Source: CAYQLY01 sp964418605
GTDB lineage: Bacteria > Bacteroidota > Bacteroidia > Cytophagales > Cyclobacteriaceae
Assembly (NCBI GenBank): GCA_964418605.1
Contig: CAYQLY010000004.1
Span: 1 to 64,000 of the forward strand
DNA: 64,000 bases
Reading direction: 5' to 3'
This document shows positions 17,362-25,181 of the stretch, piece after piece. Every line of letters begins with the position of its first letter. The first letter of the stretch is position 1. The translations under genes were made by a program, and so were the position numbers. A model generated the notes under the pieces. That model saw only the letters and a program-made list of their open reading frames with translations. It made no database searches and was not told the origin of the DNA.

Positions 17362-18306
17362 AGCATCTGCAATTTTTTTTATTGCATAGGATCTACTCAT
17401 TGAATAGTAGTGTAAACAAGGTACACCAAACTTGGCAAGCTCTTTAGATTGATTTATAGTCCATTCGATTCCAATCTGACGTGCTTGTTGATCATCTTTG
17501 CATGACTCGATCGCTTCTGATAATTCTTCAGGTATATCAATATGGAAGGAGCTAGGTAATAATTGAACCTGGCGTTTAGATGTAATTGGTTTTAATCCTG
17601 GGATGATGGGGATATTAATTCCTTGCTCTCTACACAGATTGACAAACTGAATGTATTTTTGATTATCAAAAAACATTTGCGTGACAATATAATTAGCGCC
17701 TAATTCTATTTTTTGTTTTAAATATTTTAAATCTGTTTTAAGGTTAGCTGCTTCGCTATGTTTTTCCGGATATCCAGCTACTCCAATGCAGAAATTGGTT
17801 GATATGGTATTTTGTATATCTTCATCCAGATAACTGCCATTGTTCATCTTAACAACTTGTTGAATAAGATCTGACGCATAAGCATGGCCATTGGGTTCTG
17901 GAGTAAATCGCCCTTCTGATTTAATCGCATCTCCACGTAGAAGAAGTACATTGTCAATGCCTAAAAAATGAAGATCAATTAAGGCATTCTCTGTTTCTTC
18001 GACTGTAAATCCACCACAAATAATATGAGGAACTGCATCAATTTGAAAACGATTCATAATCGCTGCGCAAATACCTACTGTGCCCGGCCTTTTTCGAATG
18101 GATCGTTTTTCTAATAGTCCATTTTCTCTTTTTTTAAAAACATATTCTTCACGATGGTAAGTGACATCGATGAATGGAGGTTTAAATTCCATGAGTGGGT
18201 CAATGGTTTCAAATACGGACTGAATGCTTTCGCCTTTTAAAGGTGGTAGTATTTCAAAGGAGAATAATGTTTTTTTTGCTGCTTTGATATGTTCAGTAAC
18301 TTTCAT
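17353..18306 (-). CDS. metF: Methylenetetrahydrofolate reductase
   Basis: A 317-residue flavin-dependent TIM-barrel enzyme reducing 5,10-methylene- to 5-methyl-tetrahydrofolate for methionine synthesis. Visible marks are FSFEILPPLKGE (about 15-26, with the catalytic Glu), FIDVTYHREE (about 45-54), NVLLLRGD (about 119-126) and ANYIVTQMFFDNQKY (about 199-213). Full length. Convergent with the flippase with a nine-base overlap, so the transcripts are antisense to each other at their ends. It starts three bases after the stop of the next gene on the same strand. Confidence 0.95.
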   Translation of the reverse strand: MKVTEHIKAAKKTLFSFEILPPLKGESIQSVFETIDPLMEFKPPFIDVTYHREEYVFKKRENGLLEKRSIRKRPGTVGICAAIMNRFQIDAVPHIICGGFTVEETENALIDLHFLGIDNVLLLRGDAIKSEGRFTPEPNGHAYASDLIQQVVKMNNGSYLDEDIQNTISTNFCIGVAGYPEKHSEAANLKTDLKYLKQKIELGANYIVTQMFFDNQKYIQFVNLCREQGINIPIIPGLKPITSKRQVQLLPSSFHIDIPEELSEAIESCKDDQQARQIGIEWTINQSKELAKFGVPCLHYYSMSRSYAIKKIADALF

Positions 18307-18309
18307 AAG

Positions 18310-19986
18310 TTATTCAAATGTATTGACTTGAATGGGTTGTAGATTTTTAAAGTGAATGATGGGTACAACTTGGTTGTCAGATGATTGAAAGTAGTTATAT
18401 CCATCAAGAAGTTGACCTTGCGTGTAATGAGTTTGTTTTATAAAATCATTAAAATTAACCCCGTATGTTTTAAGCATAGAGCCCAGATATGTAATCGCAT
18501 CGTAACCTATATAGCCGTAGGCTGATGGAAGAATATTGGTTTGTTTTAGATAGGTATTTCTAAAGTTAATAATAGTAGATTTTCTATAATCTATAAAATC
18601 AGGATGAATAAAATGGATATTAAGCGTTTCAAACTGCTCGAACGTAAACATTGGAAGACTAATCCAGGAAGAGTAGGGAACTACTACTGGTATTCTGAAT
18701 CCATTTTTAGCTAATTCGCTAATGAAACTAGCAGCAAGGAGTTGATCTGAAATACTTACAAATATATGATCGATATCACGGTTAAGGGTATCTTCTAATA
18801 TACATCGGATATCTATGCTGTTCTCTTGTACAATTTCATGGTATTCAAATAAATGACAGCTTGAATCTGCTTCTAATGCTTGTTTATATTTTTTTGCTAA
18901 CACAACATCTTTTTGATTCTCCCCATAAAATATAACTGCTTTTTGAGGATGGTAGGTTTTGCAGATAAACTCTGCTGCTTTTTTGCTTTGTGTTTCGTGG
19001 GTTGGACGTAGTAGTAATTGAAAAGGGTTTTCTGTTAACTTTGAGTTATAGGATGTGGGATTAATAACTGGTATATGGTATTGGGTTGAAAATGTATAAA
19101 GTGGTAAAGAGGGCTGATTTATAAAAGGTCCAATGATGAAGTCCATCGATTGGAGTTCTGGTTTGGCAAGAATATATTCTAAATTCTTATTGTCCTTTCC
19201 TACATCATAGCAAATTAGTTCTAGTCGTATATCTTTTTTAGACAGCTCCTCAATTCCTATTTTCATTCCTTCATACATATCGATCGCATAATAGTTTGAT
19301 CGGTTTGTTTTATCGGGACTTAATTCATCTATAGAAAATGGGAATAAAACGCCTATTGTATATTTCTCTTTTGTTTTGAGTTCAGTTTTAGTAATGTATT
19401 TTTTTTCATCTAATTTGAATGTTCGAACAAGATACTCAATCATTATTTTATCTTCATTGCGTTTTGTAAGTAATAGTTTATCTGCCAGTACTTTCCCAAT
19501 AGAAGCATCTTCAGGGAAATCGGTATGGAGTTTTTTAAGAGTGTCTGTAGGTGCAAGTAAAGAAAGGTAGTAGAGCTTCATAGATTCTCCATCCTTTTGG
19601 ATTGTGCTTTGTTGTATAGTATTTAGATGGATTATGGCTTTTTCATAACTATTTTTTTTGAAATACGTGTTTGCCAATAAGTAACTGATATTGTCTTTTT
19701 CCCATTCTGGATATCGTGTTCGAACTTGTTCCAGCATTGCAAGGGCTTGGTCGAGTTGATTAGTTTCAAGTGTAGCAATGCTATAGTAGTAGGACGCATA
19801 ATGATCAAATAAGTTTTCTGGATGACGTGAGGTGAGGGGTAGCAATGCATCTATCGCTAGAGTATACTTTTTTATACTTAAAAGATGTTTCCCATTTTCA
19901 AACTTGGTTTTAAACTCGTCACGTGATTGTCCATTTATATTTAAGGCCAGGACAATAAAATAAAGTATAGGAGCTATTCTTTTCAT
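18310..19986 (-). CDS. TPR plus periplasmic-binding-fold protein (LpoA-like layout)
   Basis: A 558-residue exported protein: signal peptide at 1-19 (ending INGQS), then TPR-like helical repeats (about 30-165, with YAIATLETNQLDQALAML-type spacing), then a type I periplasmic-binding fold (about 205-540) starting KYTIGVLFPFS. Bacteroidota genomes label such proteins as amino-acid ABC substrate-binding-like. No permease or ATPase gene is adjacent, and the N-terminal TPR followed by a PBP1-fold domain recalls LpoA, the outer-membrane activator of peptidoglycan synthase PBP1A. No lipobox cysteine is seen. Function is therefore open; co-transcription with metF (three-base gap) does not help. Confidence 0.65.
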   Translation of the reverse strand: MKRIAPILYFIVLALNINGQSRDEFKTKFENGKHLLSIKKYTLAIDALLPLTSRHPENLFDHYASYYYSIATLETNQLDQALAMLEQVRTRYPEWEKDNISYLLANTYFKKNSYEKAIIHLNTIQQSTIQKDGESMKLYYLSLLAPTDTLKKLHTDFPEDASIGKVLADKLLLTKRNEDKIMIEYLVRTFKLDEKKYITKTELKTKEKYTIGVLFPFSIDELSPDKTNRSNYYAIDMYEGMKIGIEELSKKDIRLELICYDVGKDNKNLEYILAKPELQSMDFIIGPFINQPSLPLYTFSTQYHIPVINPTSYNSKLTENPFQLLLRPTHETQSKKAAEFICKTYHPQKAVIFYGENQKDVVLAKKYKQALEADSSCHLFEYHEIVQENSIDIRCILEDTLNRDIDHIFVSISDQLLAASFISELAKNGFRIPVVVPYSSWISLPMFTFEQFETLNIHFIHPDFIDYRKSTIINFRNTYLKQTNILPSAYGYIGYDAITYLGSMLKTYGVNFNDFIKQTHYTQGQLLDGYNYFQSSDNQVVPIIHFKNLQPIQVNTFE

Positions 19987-20025
19987 GTTTTATTTTATCC
20001 AGCAAAGATAGATCATTTTGATGAT

Positions 20026-20054
20026 AAAAAAACCTGCTTTGATTGAGCAGGTTT
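20026..20054 (-). terminator. Rho-independent terminator of glnN
   Basis: Perfect 8-bp stem (aaacctgc at 20030-20037, gcaggttt at 20047-20054) with a nine-base loop. Read on the reverse strand it is followed by a run of seven T. It lies 28 bases beyond the glnN stop and before the start of the next reverse-strand gene. Confidence 0.88.
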
Positions 20055-20082
20055 AGTAATTTTTAGTAGTATAAATGATGAA

Positions 20083-22266
20083 TTAACGTAAGAAAAGAAG
20101 CTCTCTGTATTTTACCAGTGGCCAATCTTCATCATCGACGATAAGTTCCAGTTTATCAACAGCATAACGTATAGCATCAAAATACGATTTCACTTTATCA
20201 CAGTAAGCTATAGCTCGTTCACGTGTAGGTGTAATATTGTTAGCTTTTTTTCTAGCCTCTATCATAGCATCCACATGTTTAGATATATCTTGGATATGTT
20301 TCGATATATCCTTGATTGTGTCTAGGGTTAAATTGTTTTTTATTTCAATTCCTATTTCTTTTAATCCTTTTATATTTTGAATGAGTTTATTTTGATAGGC
20401 TATAGCTGTAGGGATAACATGATTGGTTGCTAAATAACCCATAACTCTAGATTCAATCTGTACTTTTTTGATGTAATTTTCAAGGTAAATCTCATGACGA
20501 GCTTCTAGCTCTACATCTGTAAAAATATGATTGTCAATAAATAGCTTTTTTGTTTTTTTAGAGATGTAGGCATCTAAAGCTTCAGGGGTGGTTTTGATAT
20601 TTGATAGTCCTCTTTTCTCTGCTTCTTTAACCCATTCCTCTGAATACCCATTGCCTTCAAAACGTATTTTTTTGCTTTGTTTGATGTAGTCGCGTAACAC
20701 ATTGACGATGGCTACTTCTTTCTTTTCGCCTTTATCAATTTTTATATCTACTTCTTTTTTAAATTCTTGCAATTGGTTAGCTACGATTGTATTGAGCACA
20801 ATCATGCTGTTGGCGCAGTTAGCAGATGAGCCAACAGCTCTGAATTCAAATTTATTACCTGTGAAGGCAAAGGGAGATGTTCTGTTTCGATCCGTATTAT
20901 CTAGCAGGATAGATGGAATTTTGTCAATGCCTAACTTCATATACATGTTGTCTCCTTTATCAATATGTACAGTTGCATTCTTTTCTAATTCATCTAATAC
21001 ACTACTTAACTGTGTGCCCAAAAATACGGACATGATCGCAGGTGGTGCTTCGTTGGCGCCTAGTCGATGATCATTTTCAGCTGAGGCAATAGATGCACGT
21101 AAGAGATCGGCGTGTTCATAAACAGCTTTTATGGTGTTGATAAAAAATGTAAGAAATTGTAAATTTTCTTTCGGTTTTGATGTGGGAGCTAATAAATTTT
21201 TTCCAGTATTAGTTATTAATGACCAGTTATTGTGTTTTCCACTTCCATTGACACCTGCAAAAGGTTTTTCATGAAATAGAACTTTGAAATAATGTTTTTC
21301 AGCTACTTTATTCATTAGATCCATTAAGAGTTGGTTGTGGTCGATAGAAAGATTAGCTTCTTCGAAAGATGGTGCACATTCGAATTGACTAGGTGCTACC
21401 TCATTATGTCGTGTACGAATAGGTATGCCTAACTTGACAGCTTCGATTTCAAAGTCAATCATGAAGTCACGTACACGTGTAGGTATTGATCCGAAATAGT
21501 GGTCTTCTAATTGTTGTCCTTTAGCTGGAGAGTGTCCAAATAATGTTCTTCCTGTCATGACTAAATCAGGACGAGTATCATATAATGCACGATCTACTAA
21601 AAAATACTCTTGTTCAGGGCCAAGTGTGGCTTGTACTTTTGTAACATCTTTGTCAAAATAATTACAAACATCTACCGCTGCTTTTTCTATAAGTCCGAGT
21701 GCTTTAAGTAAAGGCGTTTTATAGTCTAGTGCTTCACCTGTATAAGAAACAAAAATGGTAGGAATGCATAATGTTTTGGTTGAGCCTGAATCCATAATAA
21801 AAGCAGGAGAGGTGGGGTCCCATGCTGTATACCCTCTGGCTTCAAATGTATTTCGAATGCCACCACTTGGAAAAGAAGAAGCGTCTGGCTCTTGTTGAAC
21901 CAGTGCACTGCCTTTAAATTTTTCAATGGCTTTGCCATTATCCATATCAAAGAAAGCATCATGTTTTTCAGCCGTAGCACCTGTAAGTGGTTGAAACCAA
22001 TGGGTATAATGTGTAGCTCCACGAGCAAGTGCCCAGCTTTTCATTGAAGCAGCAACAGCATCAGCTAGTTCTTTATCAATTTTCTCTCCAGTTTCAATAG
22101 CTACGATCACACGTTCGTATATGGAAGGAGCTAAGGTGGCCCTCATAGCGTCTTTTCCAAATACATTAATACCAAAATAGTCAGATATTTTTTCACTGGG
22201 TGGTATTACTGTAATGATTTTTCTTTCTTGTATTTTTTCGAGTGCTTTAAATCTTAAAATAGCCAT
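20083..22266 (-). CDS. glnN: Glutamine synthetase type III
   Basis: A 727-residue GSIII enzyme making glutamine from glutamate, ammonia and ATP in the cytosol; this large form is typical of Bacteroidota. Visible features: THYTHWFQPLTGATAEKHD (about 80-98), the GPEQEYFL metal-binding strand (about 216-223), VNGSGKHNNWS (about 324-334) and GAN-type segment DHRLGANEAPPAIMS (about 399-413). A promoter-like -7 element (TATATTTG on the reverse strand, 22296-22303) lies about 30 bases upstream; its partner at the -33 position is imperfect (TTTA, 21-base spacing). A clear terminator follows. Divergent from a BBP2 porin gene. Confidence 0.97.
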   Translation of the reverse strand: MAILRFKALEKIQERKIITVIPPSEKISDYFGINVFGKDAMRATLAPSIYERVIVAIETGEKIDKELADAVAASMKSWALARGATHYTHWFQPLTGATAEKHDAFFDMDNGKAIEKFKGSALVQQEPDASSFPSGGIRNTFEARGYTAWDPTSPAFIMDSGSTKTLCIPTIFVSYTGEALDYKTPLLKALGLIEKAAVDVCNYFDKDVTKVQATLGPEQEYFLVDRALYDTRPDLVMTGRTLFGHSPAKGQQLEDHYFGSIPTRVRDFMIDFEIEAVKLGIPIRTRHNEVAPSQFECAPSFEEANLSIDHNQLLMDLMNKVAEKHYFKVLFHEKPFAGVNGSGKHNNWSLITNTGKNLLAPTSKPKENLQFLTFFINTIKAVYEHADLLRASIASAENDHRLGANEAPPAIMSVFLGTQLSSVLDELEKNATVHIDKGDNMYMKLGIDKIPSILLDNTDRNRTSPFAFTGNKFEFRAVGSSANCANSMIVLNTIVANQLQEFKKEVDIKIDKGEKKEVAIVNVLRDYIKQSKKIRFEGNGYSEEWVKEAEKRGLSNIKTTPEALDAYISKKTKKLFIDNHIFTDVELEARHEIYLENYIKKVQIESRVMGYLATNHVIPTAIAYQNKLIQNIKGLKEIGIEIKNNLTLDTIKDISKHIQDISKHVDAMIEARKKANNITPTRERAIAYCDKVKSYFDAIRYAVDKLELIVDDEDWPLVKYRELLFLR

Positions 22267-22500
22267 TTTTTAAATTTTAGGTTTATTTTTTGGGTCAAAT
22301 ATATAAAAAAGCATTTATTTTCACTAAAATAGGCTTATTTTTTGGGCTTTTTAACAAAAAAATGATAAGTTTAAGAGTTAAGGTTCTGATTGACAAAAAT
22401 AGGATTGGATTTTAATTTAAGTAAATTTGAGTTTTGTTCTTTTTAAAGAAATGAAAATAAAAAAATTATAAGGATTGTTTTAATTAGTGGATTTCTAAAC

Positions 22501-23865
22501 ATGAGAATATATTTAGTTGTTGCTACTCTTTTTGTTAATACATTTTTTCTTTTTACACAGCAAGATAGCATAAGTACAGAAAAAGTCCCATTTGAGTCTA
22601 TGGATATGACTTGGCAAAATGGGAATGACCGTAGAGATAGTGCCGTACTTCAAATGAAGTACTTCACCGGAAATATTATTATTGATGGTAACTATACGTA
22701 TTCATTTCATAATCCTATTGATAATACAGTTGTAGGTTCAACCGCACTTGCTCGGCATAATGAGATTCAAATTTCGTGTGCTGCTATTGGAGGCGATTTT
22801 TATTATGAAGGCGCACGTGGTCGAATTATGATGCAGTTTGGAACACGTTCCACAGTTATTCCAAGAAATGATTATAGTGTCTATCGTGGACAGTATGATT
22901 TGGCTAATGTATACCGTTATATTAGCGAAGCTTATGCGGGGTACCATTTTAAAAAATGGTATGGTATTAATCTGGATTTTGGTATGTTCATGTCTTATAT
23001 CGGACTTAATTCCTATTATCAAGTTGAAAATTGGGAGTATCAGGCTTCATTTACCTCTGATAACACGCCTTGGTTTTTTAATGGTATGCGTATTCAACTA
23101 TTTCCTGCCAAAAAATTTAAAATAGAAACCTGGCTTATCAATGGATGGCAAAGTTATGGAAAATTTAATGCTATGCCTGGTTTTGGAGTCAATATGACGT
23201 GGTGCCCTACCGAAGATATTAAGCTTCTTACAAATGATTATTATGGAACAGATGCCGCTGACTTACCTGCAAGAAAAAGATTCCATTCTGATAACAGTTT
23301 TTTATGGAGGTATTTTAAAAATAAAGAGTCAAAATCAATAAGTCAAATGGCATTTTCATTGACAGGTAATATGGGTTTTGAAAAAGGTGGGGGAGTGAAT
23401 GGATTTAAAGATGGTGATGCTATTCAAGGTCCCGCACAATACTTTATTAGTATTATGTTTTATAATCGAGTTTGGTTTAATAAAAATAAATTCGCATGGA
23501 CAGTTGGAGGTGGAGCGATGAAAAATCCTGGACGCTATTTAGTTTTGTACCCTACAGGTGATGCAAGTCCTTTGCCTAATCCAGCTAATCCATTAGCAAC
23601 AGTAGGTACACATCCTTTTTCAGCAAACCCGGGAGATCAATTTGAAGGTTGGGATTTTTCTACTAATTTCGATTGGATGCCTAATCAAAGTATAGCATTT
23701 AGAATAGAGTATGTTCATAGAGAAGCAAGTGTACCCTATTTTGCTGGCCATGGTGGAGTCACATCGCCAAATGGGTATACCACCACTTCTCTTTCTGCAG
23801 GTTGGGAGCCTGATCTTGTAAAATCAGAAAATCGCATTATACTTGCTGTATTGTTTCGAATGTAA
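22501..23865 (+). CDS. Outer-membrane porin, BBP2 (beta-barrel porin-2) family
   Basis: A 454-residue outer-membrane protein with a signal peptide (about 1-20). The rest is alternating aromatic/hydrophobic strands typical of a barrel, with the BBP2-family pattern SFHNPIDNTVVGST, GIRI-like NGMRIQLFPAKKFKIETWLINGWQSYGKFN (strand positions about 192-222) and a C-terminal strand ending in an aromatic/hydrophobic pattern (IILAVLFRM). BBP2 porins are often found near ammonium transport or assimilation genes in Bacteroidota. Here the gene is divergent from glnN over a 234-base gap, which supports a nitrogen-related porin; this is an inference. A TAAATTTG element at 22422-22429 could be its -7 box but lacks a -33 partner. 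Confidence 0.8.
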   Translation: MRIYLVVATLFVNTFFLFTQQDSISTEKVPFESMDMTWQNGNDRRDSAVLQMKYFTGNIIIDGNYTYSFHNPIDNTVVGSTALARHNEIQISCAAIGGDFYYEGARGRIMMQFGTRSTVIPRNDYSVYRGQYDLANVYRYISEAYAGYHFKKWYGINLDFGMFMSYIGLNSYYQVENWEYQASFTSDNTPWFFNGMRIQLFPAKKFKIETWLINGWQSYGKFNAMPGFGVNMTWCPTEDIKLLTNDYYGTDAADLPARKRFHSDNSFLWRYFKNKESKSISQMAFSLTGNMGFEKGGGVNGFKDGDAIQGPAQYFISIMFYNRVWFNKNKFAWTVGGGAMKNPGRYLVLYPTGDASPLPNPANPLATVGTHPFSANPGDQFEGWDFSTNFDWMPNQSIAFRIEYVHREASVPYFAGHGGVTSPNGYTTTSLSAGWEPDLVKSENRIILAVLFRM

Positions 23866-23930
23866 ATGATGAATTATTTAAAATTCGTGTGGGATATCGT
23901 TTTTGATATTAATAATCTTATGATGAGATA

Positions 23931-24962
23931 ATGAATAGACTCCATAACTTAGATTATTTGCGAGGTATGGCTGCGTTTGGTATCATGTCTTACCATTATC
24001 TTTTTTGGAATTTAGGAAGTTTTACTTCGGATACGTTCATGGCGCGAGTTGGGGTATATGGAGTATCTATTTTTTATGTGTTAAGTGGATTAACACTTTA
24101 TTATGTCTATTATCATAAAATGATTCCTTCTTTCTCAGATGTACGTGAGTTTATAAAAAGAAGAATTCTTAGAATATTCCCTCTGTTATGGCTAGTTACT
24201 TTTTCTTCCATTATTTTACATGGAAACTGGCCTGGATTTGAAAAGCTGGTACTCAATCTAACAGGATTGTTTGGTTTTTTTTCTTGGCATGATTATATTG
24301 CAAGTGGGGCTTGGTCGATTGGAAATGAATTGGTTTTTTACACTTTCTTTCCTCTTTTTATTTTTCTTTCGAAGAGATTTAAAATTCTATTTATAGTTTT
24401 TTCACTACTTATAGCTTGTATTTATTTCTATTTTGCATTTTATATACTAGATACACATGCAGTATTTAGTGAGCAGCGACAAAATTATACCAATCCGTTA
24501 AATCAATTGTTTCTTTTTCTTGGTGGATTTTTAATCGGGTTGATTTTTCAAAATATAAAAATTAAAAGCGGGTTGAATCTTTTCCTATTCTTATGTGGTG
24601 TAGGATTATTAGTATTTTATCCTGTCAAAGGGAATATGATTTATTTGGTGACGGGATGGAATAGACTATGGTTTACATTAAGTTGCTTTTTGATTTGTTT
24701 AAGTTTTTATAAGTTATATATTCAGTTTCCACGATTTATCCATCGACCGTTAACTTTATTAGGCGAAGCAAGTTATTCCGTTTATTTATTACATCCCATT
24801 GTTTATTTTTCGGTAGTAATGGTACTCAGTAGTATGGATTTTCATATTTCTTTATCTATGAGATTAATATTAACTGTTGTTTTAGTACTTATTATTAGTT
24901 ATATGATTTATCAGTATTTTGAAAAATATTTTATTCGAGTAGGGAGGTGTTCTAAAAAATAA
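23931..24962 (+). CDS. Acyltransferase 3 family membrane protein (OafA/YrhL-like)
   Basis: A 343-residue integral membrane O-acyltransferase with about ten hydrophobic helices. The family signature is at the N-terminus: LDYLRGMAAFGIMSYHY (about 7-23) with the conserved Arg and the catalytic-type His. A later motif is SIGNELVFYTFFPL (about 129-142), and the end has GEASYSVYLLHP (about 280-291). Such enzymes acetylate or acylate surface sugars from cytosolic acyl-CoA. The substrate cannot be told. It follows the porin gene by 65 bases, perhaps on the same transcript. Confidence 0.9.
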   Translation: MNRLHNLDYLRGMAAFGIMSYHYLFWNLGSFTSDTFMARVGVYGVSIFYVLSGLTLYYVYYHKMIPSFSDVREFIKRRILRIFPLLWLVTFSSIILHGNWPGFEKLVLNLTGLFGFFSWHDYIASGAWSIGNELVFYTFFPLFIFLSKRFKILFIVFSLLIACIYFYFAFYILDTHAVFSEQRQNYTNPLNQLFLFLGGFLIGLIFQNIKIKSGLNLFLFLCGVGLLVFYPVKGNMIYLVTGWNRLWFTLSCFLICLSFYKLYIQFPRFIHRPLTLLGEASYSVYLLHPIVYFSVVMVLSSMDFHISLSMRLILTVVLVLIISYMIYQYFEKYFIRVGRCSKK

Positions 24963-25009
24963 ACCCGTATGAAATTTGGATTTGTGAAAAATAATTTTTG
25001 CAGTGTTTT

Positions 25010-25177
25010 TTATTTAAATACTCCTTTGGCAATAAGATAAGGAATCAGCAACCACAATAATCCTTTTATTAAAAAGAACAAGAATCCAAGAACACCAACT
25101 CGCTTAATCCATTTTCTGAAACGATTTGGAGTTTTTGGATTTTGTTCTCTTTTTTTTTGTGTTATATTCAAATTCAA
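25010..25177 (-). CDS. 55-residue single-pass membrane microprotein, coupled to acnA
   Basis: Reading the reverse strand, an open frame starts with TTG at 25177 (another TTG at 25171), five bases after the aconitase stop, and ends at a TAA at 25010-25012. The protein has a very basic N-terminal half (KKREQNPKTPNRFRKWIKR, residues 8-26) and one membrane helix VGVLGFLFFLIKGLLWLLI (27-45). No ATG occurs in frame. The pattern of a basic RKWIKR stretch followed by a G-F-L-F-F-L-I-K-G-L helix looks like a conserved short Bacteroidota protein I have seen annotated as hypothetical; I cannot verify this here. The tight spacing suggests translational coupling to acnA. Confidence 0.65.
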   Translation of the reverse strand: MNLNITQKKREQNPKTPNRFRKWIKRVGVLGFLFFLIKGLLWLLIPYLIAKGVFK

Positions 25178-25181
25178 TAAT

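Noticed and set aside
18307..18309. SAM riboswitch upstream of metF
   Set aside because: metF starts three bases after its upstream neighbour, leaving no leader.
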